The translations under genes were made by a program, and so were the position numbers. Of a stretch of 64,000 nt of DNA, positions 1 to 8,269 are shown one piece after another. The DNA is from Pedobacter sp. (GTDB lineage: Bacteria > Bacteroidota > Bacteroidia > Sphingobacteriales > Sphingobacteriaceae). The notes below the pieces were generated by a model, which saw nothing but the letters and a program-made list of their open reading frames with translations, was not told where the DNA came from and ran no database searches. Positions within the stretch are counted from its first letter, which is position 1. The number at the start of each line of letters is the position of its first letter. The stretch is from assembly GCA_031119475.1 (NCBI GenBank), contig JAVHXV010000001.1, forward strand, positions 1 through 64,000. Direction: 5' to 3'.

Positions 1-54
1 AAAAGTAAAAAGTAAAAAGTAAAAAGTAAAAAGTAAAAAGTAAAAAGTAAAAAG
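1..54. repeat. AAAAAGT heptamer tandem array
   Basis: About seven and a half perfect copies of a 7-bp unit AAAAAGT lie at the very start of the window, so the array may extend further left. The same word recurs at 5311-5340 and 29363-29407. It lies downstream of the minus-strand LOG-family gene. Confidence 0.9.
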
Positions 55-152
55 TTCTGTCAGATGCCTTAGATAAATGCTTAAAGTGGAAAGCTTAAAG
101 CAGTTGGGTGCTATCATCGAATATGCTAAAGATTATATACATCAACATCCTA

Positions 153-238
153 AACATCCTAAACAACCAAACAACAAATACCTAAACAACCAAACAACAA
201 ATACCTAAACAACCAAACAACCAACACCTAAACACCTA
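153..238. repeat. CCTAAACAACCAAACAAC imperfect tandem array
   Basis: Roughly three and a half copies of a 23-bp unit built from CCTAAACAACCAAACAAC plus AAATA run up to the stop codon of the LOG-family gene. The array is made of nested 4- to 8-bp words. A shorter related tract is at 14000-14040. Confidence 0.8.
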
Positions 239-946
239 CTAGAAATTAGGCTTGAGCATATACTTATCGTAGAACCTGAAGATGTGCTCGGCGGCTTCTT
301 CGGCGGTATCGACTAATCTGAATAGATTAAGGTCTTCTGCGTGGATGTTATGTTCTTTTTCGAGCATGGTGGTCTTGATCCATTCTACCAGTCCGCCCCA
401 ATATTCACTGCCCACCAAAACAATGGGGAAACGTGCAATCTTGCCCGTTTGGATGAGCGTAATGGCTTCAAAAAGCTCGTCCATGGTGCCCATCCCGCCA
501 GGTAGTACCACAAATCCTTGCGAGTATTTCATGAACATGACTTTCCTGATGAAGAAATAGTCGAATTCGAGCAGCTTATTGTGGTCGATGTATTTATTGT
601 GGAATTGTTCAAAGGGAAGATCAATGTTGAGGCCTACAGATTTACCACCGTTCTGGTGCGCACCTTTATTGCCCGCTTCCATAATGCCAGGTCCGCCGCC
701 AGTAATTACGCCATAGCCACGGTCGGTCAATAACCTTCCGCACTCTACCGCAATCTGGTAATAGGGGTTGGTCTCCGCCGTACGTGCAGAACCAAAAATA
801 CTGACACAGGGACCAATCTTGGCCAGTTTTTCGAACCCATCCACAAACTCGGCCATGATCTTGAAGATCTGCCAGCTATCGGTTACCTTAATCTCTTGCC
901 AATCCTTGTTCGCAAAGGCACTCCTTATCTTTTCTTCGCTAGTCAT
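239..946 (-). CDS. LOG family protein (TIGR00730-type Rossmann fold)
   Basis: The 235-residue protein carries the two hallmark motifs of the LOG/lysine-decarboxylase-like family: GGGPGIMEAGNKGA at residues 83-96 and PGGMGTMDE at 149-157. Characterised members are cytokinin riboside 5'-monophosphate phosphoribohydrolases, which release the base from a nucleoside monophosphate. Some relatives are nucleotide 5'-monophosphate nucleosidases (PpnN). The length is typical of the bacterial single-domain form and no signal peptide is visible, so it should be cytosolic. It stands alone, with repeat-filled spacers on both sides. The family is certain; the physiological substrate is not. Confidence 0.9.
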   Translation of the reverse strand: MTSEEKIRSAFANKDWQEIKVTDSWQIFKIMAEFVDGFEKLAKIGPCVSIFGSARTAETNPYYQIAVECGRLLTDRGYGVITGGGPGIMEAGNKGAHQNGGKSVGLNIDLPFEQFHNKYIDHNKLLEFDYFFIRKVMFMKYSQGFVVLPGGMGTMDELFEAITLIQTGKIARFPIVLVGSEYWGGLVEWIKTTMLEKEHNIHAEDLNLFRLVDTAEEAAEHIFRFYDKYMLKPNF

Positions 947-952
947 TGTATT

Positions 953-1022
953 AGTGGTTAACTGGTTAATTGTTTAACTGGTTAATTGTTTAATTGGTTA
1001 ACTGGTTAAGTGGTTAATTGTT
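953..1022. repeat. GGTTAATT / GTTTAACT octamer array
   Basis: About eight consecutive 8-bp units vary as GGTTAACT, GGTTAATT and GTTTAATT. The same family, on one strand or the other, recurs at 8215-8266, 27948-27980, 37402-37435, 37618-37645, 58630-58690 and 63248-63290. It lies between the symporter and the LOG gene, which are both on the minus strand. Confidence 0.85.
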
Positions 1023-1217
1023 TCGCAGAGCGGATGATTGCACGGATTAAAAATGATTTCACAGATGAGTTTGGACTTGTATCCTTATCGTCTAGAAGTC
1101 CAGTGATGCGCTTTTGTTATCGGTTCAGAGATCCCTCACTTTGTTCGGGATGACAGTTCGTCTTTAATCTTCTCATTGCTTTGCTCATTGCTCCTTGCCC
1201 TCTGCTCATTGCTCCAC

Positions 1218-2726
1218 CTAAAACTTGGTCTGCGCATCTGTCTTTTTACTGATCAGCAATAGGCCGATGAAAGTAATCAGTCCGTTGACCAGGATCAGTT
1301 CTACGCTGAATACATATCCGCCCAAAAGCGTAGTCGAGTACATGTTAAGGAGGTAACAGATGGCTGGCGAAAGGACGCATACCAAAGGCACCAATTTGTC
1401 GTGTACGCCACGGGTCTTTACGAATAGTCCAAAGGAATATAGTCCCAACAGCGGCCCGTAGGTGTAGGAGGCGACCTTAAAGATTCCCTTCACCACCGAC
1501 TCATCATTTACGGCGTTGAAAAGGATGATCACCAGGAACATCAGGATGGAGAATGCCACGTGTACGGTATGCCTTCTCTTTACAGAATTTTTGTTGTTCA
1601 CATTTTCCTGTTTGTCCATCCCTAAAAAGTCGACACAGAAAGAGGTGGTCAATGCGGTCAATGCACTATCTGTTGTAGCAAAAGTGGCTGCGGTAAGTCC
1701 CAACATAAATACAATGGCCGGGATGGTAGCCAAATGGTTCAGTGCAATCTCTGGGAAAAGGAAGTCTGTGCGGGGTTTTCCGGTAACATGGTCTAACGGA
1801 ATTTCGATCCCATTTTTACTTGCATAAACATACAACAGGGCACCTACGCTCAAGAAAAAGATGTTGAGTACCACGAATACACCTGTAAAGGTGAACATGT
1901 TTTTTTGGGCTTCCTTGATGGTGCCCATGCTCAGGTTTTTCTGCATCAGGTCCTGATCGAGCCCGGTCATGGCAATGGTAACAAAAATACCGCCAAGCAG
2001 GGCCTTGCTGACGTGGAAGCCATTGGTAAGGAAATCTTCGTAAAAGAAAATTTTGGAATAACCGCTGGTCTTGATGGTCTCAAAGGCCTGTGGGATGCTC
2101 AGGTGCAGGCTATCGCATATAAAATAGAGCGTCAGGAACACGGAAAGCACCAAAAAGAAGGTCTGTAAGGTATCGGTAATGATGATGGTCTTTAGACCGC
2201 CTTTAAACGTGTAGGACCAGATGAGTCCCAATGAAATGAGCACGGTAACCCAAAATGGCACATCGTAGGCATCGAAAATAAATCTTTGCAAGACGATTAC
2301 CACGAGGTACAATCGGAAAGCGGAGCCGATCGTTCTGCTCACCAAAAAGATAAATGCCGAGGTTTTATAGCTGTAAAAGCCCAATCGCTGTTCGATGTAG
2401 CTGTAGATCGAGGTCAGCTTCATCCGGTAATAGAGCGGCAGCAAAACAGTTGCGATAATGATAAAGCCGATGGCATTCCCGAGCACGAACTGGAAATACT
2501 GGAACTGGTTTCCGGCGGGAGATCCCACTTCGCCTGGAACGGAAATAAAGGTGACACCCGATAGGGCAGTGCCGATCATTCCGAACGCTACCAAATACCA
2601 TTTCGAATTACGGTTGGCCAGAAAGAACGTGGAATTGTCAGATGATTTTTTGGAAGTAGCAAAGGCTATGATGATCAGGATCAGAAAATAGCCGATCAAA
2701 AACGTTAAAAGTATCGCTGGACTCAT
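1218..2726 (-). CDS. sodium:solute symporter (SSS family)
   Basis: A 502-residue integral membrane protein with about 13 hydrophobic segments, matching the usual SSS/LeuT-fold length. The N-terminal part contains the family-typical stretch GMIGTALSGVTFISVPGEVG around residues 50-70, which resembles the conserved helix-2 region of SSS transporters. The substrate cannot be read from the sequence; relatives carry sugars, sialic acid, proline or pantothenate with Na+. The gene is monocistronic. The divergent spacer to recR is filled with short tandem repeats. Confidence 0.88.
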   Translation of the reverse strand: MSPAILLTFLIGYFLILIIIAFATSKKSSDNSTFFLANRNSKWYLVAFGMIGTALSGVTFISVPGEVGSPAGNQFQYFQFVLGNAIGFIIIATVLLPLYYRMKLTSIYSYIEQRLGFYSYKTSAFIFLVSRTIGSAFRLYLVVIVLQRFIFDAYDVPFWVTVLISLGLIWSYTFKGGLKTIIITDTLQTFFLVLSVFLTLYFICDSLHLSIPQAFETIKTSGYSKIFFYEDFLTNGFHVSKALLGGIFVTIAMTGLDQDLMQKNLSMGTIKEAQKNMFTFTGVFVVLNIFFLSVGALLYVYASKNGIEIPLDHVTGKPRTDFLFPEIALNHLATIPAIVFMLGLTAATFATTDSALTALTTSFCVDFLGMDKQENVNNKNSVKRRHTVHVAFSILMFLVIILFNAVNDESVVKGIFKVASYTYGPLLGLYSFGLFVKTRGVHDKLVPLVCVLSPAICYLLNMYSTTLLGGYVFSVELILVNGLITFIGLLLISKKTDAQTKF

Positions 2727-3108
2727 AATTTATATTTAGCTGCTAAATGTAGGAATTTTTCGGGATTTACAGAGGAGACGTTGGAAAAGATGAGCAGAGA
2801 GAAGAAAGAGCAAAGAGCAAAGAGCAAAGAGCAAAGAGCAAAGAACAATGAGCAAAGAACAAAGATGAAAGATTAGGAGTTTTAGTATCGAGTATCAGGT
2901 ATCGGGTATCAAGATGATAGATAAAAGATAAAAGAAAATAGATAAAAGACTTAAGATGATAGGGCCAATAGCCCATTACCAATAGTATAGCTGACCGCTG
3001 ATAAATTAATGTTCCAAGAATAATGCTAGGAAAAAATCTTATTCGCCACGAACTGCGAACTGAGAACTGCGAACTGTAAACTAACAACTTTTTTATTAAA
3101 TTTACCAC
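2727..3108. other. Divergent spacer packed with heptad repeats
   Basis: This 382-bp divergent spacer lies between the symporter and recR. In order it holds GAGCAAA heptamers (2808-2868), GTATCAG words (2885-2912), GATAAAA heptamers (2919-2952) and GAACTGC heptamers (3048-3085). An AT-rich stretch immediately precedes the recR ATG. No convincing gene is visible: reading frames here are translations of the repeats. Confidence 0.75.
2808..2868. repeat. GAGCAAA heptamer array
   Basis: Eight or more 7-bp copies, GAGCAAA decaying to GAACAAA. The reverse complement of the same family (TTGCTCA) appears at 1168-1214 upstream of the symporter stop. Confidence 0.85.
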
Positions 3109-3726
3109 ATGAATTTCTCTTCCCAGTTGCTTGAAGATGCGGTAAACGAATTTGCGAAATTGCCTGGCGTGGGACAAAAGACTGCACTCCGGTTGGTCTT
3201 GCACCTGCTCAACAAGGAACAGGAAGAGGTTTCCCACTTTGGACATACACTCATTAGGCTCAAACAGGAAATCAAGCATTGCCAGGTCTGCCACAACATT
3301 TCAGATCATATCCTCTGCAGCATCTGTACGGCCACCAAACGTGATGCCGAAACCATCTGCGTGGTAGAAGATACCCGCGATGTGATGGCCATCGAAAATA
3401 CCAATCAATATTTCGGGGTGTACCATGTGCTCGGCGGATTGATTTCGCCCATGGATGGCATTGGCCCGGGCGACCTATTTATCGATACCCTGGTACAGCG
3501 CGTGGCCACTACGCCCGTAAAAGAAATTATCCTGGCGCTAAGTGCCAATATGGAAGGTGATACCACATTATTCTACCTGCATAAAAGGCTAAAAGATTTT
3601 CAGGTTCCCATTACCACCATTGCACGGGGCATTGCCTTTGGCGGAGAACTCGAATACGCAGATGAGGTAACCTTGGGCCGATCGATCATTACCCGTGTTC
3701 CCTATGAGGGCACATTTATCAAATAA
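3109..3726 (+). CDS. recR: recombination mediator RecR
   Basis: The 205-residue protein matches RecR in length and domain order. A helix-hairpin-helix region with LPGVGQKTALRL lies at residues 18-29, a C4 zinc finger at Cys58, 61, 70 and 73, and a Toprim domain at about 80-175. The C-terminal tail has the family G-x-E-[LF]-x-Y-A-D-E-x-T-L-G-R pattern. RecR works with RecO (and RecF) to load RecA at gaps and stalled forks. The ATG at 3109 gives the canonical N-terminus. The following secreted-protein gene begins only 4 bp after the stop, so the two may be co-transcribed, although their functions look unrelated. Confidence 0.97.
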   Translation: MNFSSQLLEDAVNEFAKLPGVGQKTALRLVLHLLNKEQEEVSHFGHTLIRLKQEIKHCQVCHNISDHILCSICTATKRDAETICVVEDTRDVMAIENTNQYFGVYHVLGGLISPMDGIGPGDLFIDTLVQRVATTPVKEIILALSANMEGDTTLFYLHKRLKDFQVPITTIARGIAFGGELEYADEVTLGRSIITRVPYEGTFIK

Positions 3727-3730
3727 TTAC

Positions 3731-4498
3731 ATGAAAAAAATCGTTTGCTTGAGCATGTTCTGCACGGTCTGGGTATTGGGCTTCGGCCAAAAGAAAGTGC
3801 ATTCACACAATGATTACGAGCAGGCCCGTCCCTTTCACCTGGCCTACGAACAGCGAGTCTACGAAATAGAGGCCGATGTATATGAAGTAAATGGGGAACT
3901 CGTAGTGGCGCATACCAAAAAAAGCATCGATCCGAAGCGAACCTTGTCGAGTTTATACCTCAAACCCATCGATTCGCTGTTCAAGCTGTATGGGGGAAGG
4001 GTAAGCAAGGATCCGAAATATACATTCGTATTGATGATCGACTTCAAGACCGAATGGGCAACCACCTTTGCCGTGCTTAAAAATACGCTCGAACAGTATG
4101 GCGAAAAATTTGACAGGAGCAGGAACAAAAATGCCGTTCAGATTGTCATCAGTGGCAACCGTCCACCAGATTCGTTGTTCCATACTTTGCCAAAATGGGT
4201 ATTTTTTGATGGGCTGCCGAATGTGTCCTATGCCAAGGCAGACCTGCAACGGGTAACCATGATCAGTGATAACTTCGCCACCTATTCCAAATGGAAAGGG
4301 ATTGGCGAACTGCCTGTGGATGATGCGGCCAAACTGAGGCAGGTGGTGGCGCAGGCACATCAGCTTAAGAAGCCCTTCCGATTTTGGGGTGCACCAGATC
4401 ATGAAGCAAGTTGGAAAACCTTGCTCCAGCTTGGTGCCGACATCCTTAACACAGACAAAGTGGTTGAATGCAAACATTTTTTAACAGATTTTAAATAG
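3731..4498 (+). CDS. secreted PI-PLC/GDPD-like phosphodiesterase family protein
   Basis: A start at 3731 gives a 255-residue protein with a good signal peptide (MKKIVCLSMFCTVWVLGFG) ending near residue 20. An upstream in-frame ATG inside recR would bury the signal, so 3731 is preferred. Right after the signal, HSHNDYEQ at 24-31 is typical of the AIM6/GDPD-like phosphodiesterase family; E38-x-D40 could be the next acidic pair. Members have a TIM-barrel fold and are predicted to cleave phosphodiesters, but few have been tested. It lies between recR (4-bp gap) and an SDR gene (2-bp gap), suggesting one transcript. The substrate is unknown. Confidence 0.8.
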   Translation: MKKIVCLSMFCTVWVLGFGQKKVHSHNDYEQARPFHLAYEQRVYEIEADVYEVNGELVVAHTKKSIDPKRTLSSLYLKPIDSLFKLYGGRVSKDPKYTFVLMIDFKTEWATTFAVLKNTLEQYGEKFDRSRNKNAVQIVISGNRPPDSLFHTLPKWVFFDGLPNVSYAKADLQRVTMISDNFATYSKWKGIGELPVDDAAKLRQVVAQAHQLKKPFRFWGAPDHEASWKTLLQLGADILNTDKVVECKHFLTDFK

Positions 4499-4500
4499 CA

Positions 4501-5316
4501 ATGAGTTTTAAAGATCAGGTTGTGGTGATTACAGGCGCATCGTCTGGAATTGGAAAAGCTTTGGCCGAAGAATTTGCCAAACGTGGCGCCCATGTCGTTT
4601 TGGGCGCACGTCAATACTTTACCCTTTGCGAAATTACTGCGGCATTGGAAGCACAATATCAGGTAAAGGCCCTCGCCGTTCAGGCCGATGTGAGCAGGGA
4701 AGAAGACTGTGCGATGCTGATCAAACAGGCCATCTTAACGTTTGGCAAGATCGATGTGCTGATCAACAATGCCGGACTTTCCATGCGCGCCCTGTTTAGT
4801 GATGTTGACCTCAGTGTACTGAAAAACCTGATGGACGTGAATTTCTGGGGGACGGTCTATTGTACCAAATATGCCCTTCCGGAAATCCTCAAATCAAAAG
4901 GAAGCGTAGTTGGTGTATCTTCCATTGCCGGATACCGTGGATTGCCAGGACGCACAGGCTATTCTTCCTCCAAATTTGCCATGAACGGATTTATGGAATC
5001 ACTGCGTACAGAACTGCTAAAGACCGGCGTTCATGTGATGGTGGCCTGTCCGGGTTTCACCACCTCAAACATCCGCGTAGCCGCACTGGCAAAAGATGGC
5101 TCGGCACATGGCGAAACCAGCATGGAAGAAGGAAAAATGATGACCGCCGAAGCGGTAGCCATTCTCATCTGCGATGGCATTGCGTCAAGAAAACGCACGC
5201 TGATCATGACCGGACAAGGAAAGCTCGCCGTATGGATGAACAAGCTTTTCCCCAAGTTTACCGATAAAAAGGTCTTTCAGCTATTTGCTAAAGAGAAGAA
5301 CCCTTTGATTAAGTAA
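4501..5316 (+). CDS. SDR family NAD(P)-dependent oxidoreductase
   Basis: The 271-residue protein is a classical short-chain dehydrogenase. The cofactor motif TGASSGIG is at residues 11-18, NNAG at 89-92, the catalytic Ser at 140/141, and YSSSK gives Tyr154 and Lys158. The ARQ following the second strand (residues 36-38) suggests NADPH preference, but this is inference. The C-terminal 40 residues are longer than in minimal SDRs and resemble the DHRS7-like group. The gene starts 2 bp after the preceding stop. Its substrate cannot be told from sequence. Confidence 0.92.
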   Translation: MSFKDQVVVITGASSGIGKALAEEFAKRGAHVVLGARQYFTLCEITAALEAQYQVKALAVQADVSREEDCAMLIKQAILTFGKIDVLINNAGLSMRALFSDVDLSVLKNLMDVNFWGTVYCTKYALPEILKSKGSVVGVSSIAGYRGLPGRTGYSSSKFAMNGFMESLRTELLKTGVHVMVACPGFTTSNIRVAALAKDGSAHGETSMEEGKMMTAEAVAILICDGIASRKRTLIMTGQGKLAVWMNKLFPKFTDKKVFQLFAKEKNPLIK

Positions 5317-5342
5317 AAAGTAAAAAGTAAAAAGTCAAAAGT
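5311..5342. repeat. AAAAAGT heptamer array
   Basis: Four copies of AAAAAGT begin inside the stop codon region of the SDR gene and decay to CAAAAGT. It is the same word as at 1-54 and 29363-29407. Confidence 0.85.
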
Positions 5343-5397
5343 CTTGCAGGACGCCATATTGCTCAATGCCAAATAACCGATGACCCAATCTTAACAA

Positions 5398-6237
5398 ATG
5401 AAATCGTTTACCCAAATCCTGATCTATACCTTAATGGCCCTTTCTACTTCGGTGGTGGGTCAGGTTCGTGTGGCCAAAGACATCAACTATGCTCACAATG
5501 GACAACGGGAAAACAACCTGAACATCTATTATCCCAAACAAAAGGGGAAACATGATGTGATTATTTTCATCCATGGGGGATCCTGGAGCAGCGGGAAAAA
5601 GGAAACCTATTGGTGGCTCGGTCGTAATTTTGCAAAGCAGGGAGTAGTTACGGTCATCATCAACTATCCTTTGGCTCCCCAAGCAACCTTTAAGGAAATG
5701 GGCTTGGCGAGTGCACAGGCCGTAAAATGGGTGAAAGACAGCATATCCAATTATGGTGGCCATCCAGATCGGATTTTTCTGATGGGACACTCTGCCGGAG
5801 GCCATCTTTGTGAACTGATCAATGCCGATCCGCAGTATTTTGCTGCCGTCAAACTATCCAATCCGATTAAAGGGGTTATTTTAAACGATGCCTTTGGGCT
5901 TGACATGGACGAATACCTGAGCAAGGCCGAAAAGGACCATTACTATCAGGATTTCATCCGCACCTTTAGCACCGAAAGTAAGACTTGGCAGTTGGGATCT
6001 CCGCTGTTCTATGCGAAGAACATCAAGAATTCGCACCTGATTTTCTATGGCACCAGAACATATGAAGCGATTAAGCTCCAATCGGAAAGGATGTTTCAGG
6101 TCTTGCGAACACAACAGGTCCCGGTAACCTTGCATCAAGTAGAAGGAAAGAAACATGTGGGCATGGTTAGCCAGCTTATCTGGGGAACAAATCCGCTCTA
6201 TCAACAGATCTTGGGCTTTCTTGCCGCAACACCTTAG
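5398..6237 (+). CDS. secreted alpha/beta hydrolase (esterase/lipase-like)
   Basis: The 279-residue protein has a signal peptide (about residues 1-21) followed by an alpha/beta-hydrolase core. HGGSW at 59-63 forms the oxyanion hole, GHSAGGH at 130-136 gives nucleophile Ser132, and the late GKKHVGM supplies the probable catalytic His. This pattern is that of the BD-FAE/carboxylesterase-like family acting on acyl or aryl esters in the periplasm. Its stop codon shares the four bases TTAG with the stop of the convergent lipoprotein gene, so no separate terminator fits between them. Confidence 0.88.
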   Translation: MKSFTQILIYTLMALSTSVVGQVRVAKDINYAHNGQRENNLNIYYPKQKGKHDVIIFIHGGSWSSGKKETYWWLGRNFAKQGVVTVIINYPLAPQATFKEMGLASAQAVKWVKDSISNYGGHPDRIFLMGHSAGGHLCELINADPQYFAAVKLSNPIKGVILNDAFGLDMDEYLSKAEKDHYYQDFIRTFSTESKTWQLGSPLFYAKNIKNSHLIFYGTRTYEAIKLQSERMFQVLRTQQVPVTLHQVEGKKHVGMVSQLIWGTNPLYQQILGFLAATP

Positions 6238-6821
6238 TTGACCTTTAACTCAATCAATTTGATAGAGCCATCTGCATTGAGCGTAAACTTGCCCACAATG
6301 CTTGCTGGATCTGTACTAACGGCTTGCGAAAGATCGTCGCACAGGCTGCCACAATCGATATGTGCCTCATTCAAAAGGTTAAAGCCCATACTTGAATTTC
6401 CGTCAACAAAAATCTTATTGTCTACCTTGAGCTTGATTTCGAAAGGCTGATTTACAGGTGTTTTTGACAAAACCTCCAGCAGACGGTAACCTACGTGGCT
6501 GGTACCAGGAGGAGGATTCATAATTTCAGTTTCTGAAACCAGGACTTCATAAATGTAGCCGGGTTCATAATTAAGGCCTGCAATGGTATTGTGCAAAGGC
6601 CTCCATTCATTGCTGCCAATGGCCGACCCTTCTTGTACAGAAAGCGCCATTACCCGTTCGGGGGTTGTTGCGGGCTGCTTAAATTGGTTGATGCGAAATC
6701 TGATGGCGTGTTCTTTTTTCTCACAGGAGGAAAATAAAAACATGAGCATTGCCATTAAGGCGATTGCTAGAGGGATTTTGAAGCGTAAGGTCATTTTTTT
6801 ATTCAATAAGGATGATTTCAA
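6234..6821 (-). CDS. hypothetical lipoprotein
   Basis: The encoded protein (195 residues from the first ATG, 186 from the ATG at 6794) starts with a charged n-region, a hydrophobic stretch and the lipobox FSSC, so it should be a lipoprotein. The mature part has no motif I recognise. It contains ALSVQEGSAIGSNEWRPLHNTIAGLNYEPGYIYEVLVSET, which reads like a small beta-rich DUF4377-type domain, but I cannot confirm this. The ATG at 6794 (MTLRFK) gives the more compact signal peptide. It is convergent with, and overlaps by 4 bp, the upstream hydrolase gene. Confidence 0.7.
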   Translation of the reverse strand: MKSSLLNKKMTLRFKIPLAIALMAMLMFLFSSCEKKEHAIRFRINQFKQPATTPERVMALSVQEGSAIGSNEWRPLHNTIAGLNYEPGYIYEVLVSETEIMNPPPGTSHVGYRLLEVLSKTPVNQPFEIKLKVDNKIFVDGNSSMGFNLLNEAHIDCGSLCDDLSQAVSTDPASIVGKFTLNADGSIKLIELKVN

Positions 6822-6943
6822 ATATAAGATTTGGCAATTAATTAACTAGGCTTTTAGTCGAAAAAAAATGCTCTATTTTTTTACATCTATAAGGATGTTA
6901 CAATCGTATTGATTCCATATTCCTGATTTTTTTAACAAAGATT

Positions 6944-6973
6944 TTTGGAAATCGTAAAAAACTACCATATTTG
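6944..6973 (+). promoter_or_regulatory. candidate promoter of the trp leader
   Basis: TTTG at 6944-6947, an 18-bp spacer and CATATTTG at 6966-6973 match the Bacteroidota consensus TTTG-N17-21-TAnnTTTG with one mismatch. A start site 5-8 bp downstream would fall almost on the leader-peptide ATG (6980), making that mRNA nearly leaderless. An upstream promoter is possible. Confidence 0.45.
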
Positions 6974-6979
6974 CTGACA

Positions 6980-7027
6980 ATGATTTTAACAAGGACAAAT
7001 AAATACTGGTGGTGGCCTGCGCAATAG
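6980..7027 (+). CDS. trpL: trp operon leader peptide (15 aa)
   Basis: A short reading frame ATG...TAG encodes MILTRTNKYWWWPAQ, with three consecutive TGG codons at 7007-7015. It lies 87 bp upstream of trpD and is immediately followed by the mutually exclusive hairpins of an attenuator. Trp is rare, so three in a row in a 15-codon frame before a tryptophan gene is strong evidence of a leader peptide that senses charged tRNA-Trp through ribosome stalling. No Shine-Dalgarno is visible, as usual in this phylum. Confidence 0.88.
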   Translation: MILTRTNKYWWWPAQ

Positions 7028-7103
7028 CGTGAGGTAATCCTACTATTTGAATTTATTTGATAAAAATATATAAAGAGGGTTGCTGTAAAAGGCAACCTTT
7101 TTT
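7016..7103 (+). promoter_or_regulatory. ribosome-mediated trp attenuator with intrinsic terminator
   Basis: Three competing pairings are visible. 1:2 is CCTGCGC (7016-7022) with GCGTGAGG (7027-7034, one bulge). 2:3, the antiterminator, is GTAATCCT (7034-7041) with AGGGTTGC (7076-7083), 8 bp including two G-U pairs. 3:4, the terminator, is GGTTGC (7078-7083) with GCAACC (7092-7097), followed by six T at 7098-7103. Stalling at the Trp codons (7007-7015) would cover segment 1, free segment 2 and favour the antiterminator. Completing the leader lets 1:2 and 3:4 form and stops transcription 11 bp before trpD. Confidence 0.85.
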
Positions 7104-7114
7104 GTTTTGCGCCC

Positions 7115-8101
7115 ATGAAGAAAATATTAAACCACTTATTCGAAAACAAGACCTTTAGCAGGGAAGAGGCACAGCGTATCCTGACCTCGATTGCCAAGGG
7201 AGAATTCAACACCTCCCAGATTGCCGCATTCATTACGGCCTATGGCATGCGGAACATTACGGTAGAGGAATTGCAGGGTTTCCGCGATGCGATGCTGGAC
7301 CTCTGCCTTAAAGTAGATCTATCGGCATTTGAACTGGTAGACCTTTGCGGCACTGGCGGCGATGGAAAAGATACCTTCAACATTTCAACCCTGGCATCTT
7401 TTGTAGTGGCGGGCGCTGGACACCAAGTGGCCAAGCACGGGAACTATGGCGTTTCGTCTGGCTGCGGCTCTTCAAACGTGATGGAGTATCTCGGCTATAC
7501 CTTTACCAATGATGAAGATCAGCTCAAGCGTAACCTGGACGAAGCCGGGATCTGTTTTCTGCATGCCCCGCTTTTCCATCCCGCCATGAAAACCGTAGCG
7601 CCGATCCGCAAGGAACTGGGTGTAAAGACCTTTTTTAACATGCTGGGACCGATGGTCAATCCGGCCGAACCAAAGAACCAGATTGTTGGGGTATTCAGCC
7701 TTGAATTGGCGAGGTTATACGCATACCTATACCAAGATACCCAGAAAAATTATACGATTATCCACGCGGTGGATGGTTTTGATGAAGTTTCGTTGACCTG
7801 CGATTTCAAGACTTTTAGCAAAAAGGGCGAAGCACTACATCGGATTTCGGAATTGGGATTTGAAGAAATCAGCGAAAAACAGATCCAGGGAGGAGATACC
7901 ATCGAATCTTCTGCAGCCATCTTTAAAAATATCCTGAATGGGGAAGGTACCGACGCGCAAACGAATGTGGTGCTGTGCAACGCTGCCCTGGCCATCCAGA
8001 CCATCAAAGAAAATAGCTCATTTGCCGATTGCTATTACGAAGCGGAAGAATCGCTCCTGTCAAAAAGGGCGCTTGGAAGCTTTAGAAAGTTAGTTGAATG
8101 A
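7115..8101 (+). CDS. trpD: anthranilate phosphoribosyltransferase
   Basis: The 328-residue enzyme transfers phosphoribose from PRPP to anthranilate, the second step of the tryptophan branch. The PRPP/Mg signature GTGGDGKDTFNIST is at residues 79-92, KHGN at 107-110, followed by SSGCGSS and the RKELGVKTFFNMLGP region. It is full length. It is the first structural gene after the attenuator, so the operon start differs from the common trpE-G-D order. A 168-bp repeat-rich spacer, in which no trpC is present, separates it from trpF. Confidence 0.97.
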   Translation: MKKILNHLFENKTFSREEAQRILTSIAKGEFNTSQIAAFITAYGMRNITVEELQGFRDAMLDLCLKVDLSAFELVDLCGTGGDGKDTFNISTLASFVVAGAGHQVAKHGNYGVSSGCGSSNVMEYLGYTFTNDEDQLKRNLDEAGICFLHAPLFHPAMKTVAPIRKELGVKTFFNMLGPMVNPAEPKNQIVGVFSLELARLYAYLYQDTQKNYTIIHAVDGFDEVSLTCDFKTFSKKGEALHRISELGFEEISEKQIQGGDTIESSAAIFKNILNGEGTDAQTNVVLCNAALAIQTIKENSSFADCYYEAEESLLSKRALGSFRKLVE

Positions 8102-8146
8102 TGGGATGAGATATCAGATGAAAGAACAAAGATTAAAGACAAAAGA

Positions 8147-8268
8147 TACAAGTATCAAGTATCGAGTATCAAGAATAACATGCTCAGTAGACTTCTGGCT
8201 CTTCGACGAATACTAACAATTTAACAATTAACCAATTTAACAATTAACCAATCAACCAATTAACCAAC
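8147..8268. repeat. Repeat-filled spacer inside the trp block
   Basis: Words of the GTATCAA family (8147-8172) are followed after about 40 bp by AACCAATT/AACAATTT octamers (8215-8266) running to the trpF start codon. This position is where trpC lies in many trp operons; no fragment of an indole-glycerol-phosphate synthase can be read here. Confidence 0.8.
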
Positions 8269-8269
8269 A

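Noticed and set aside
2767..3299. 175- and 65-residue minus-strand frames overlapping recR
   Set aside because: Antisense to recR and repeat-derived; low-complexity translations such as SLLFALCSLLFA come from GAGCAAA heptads.
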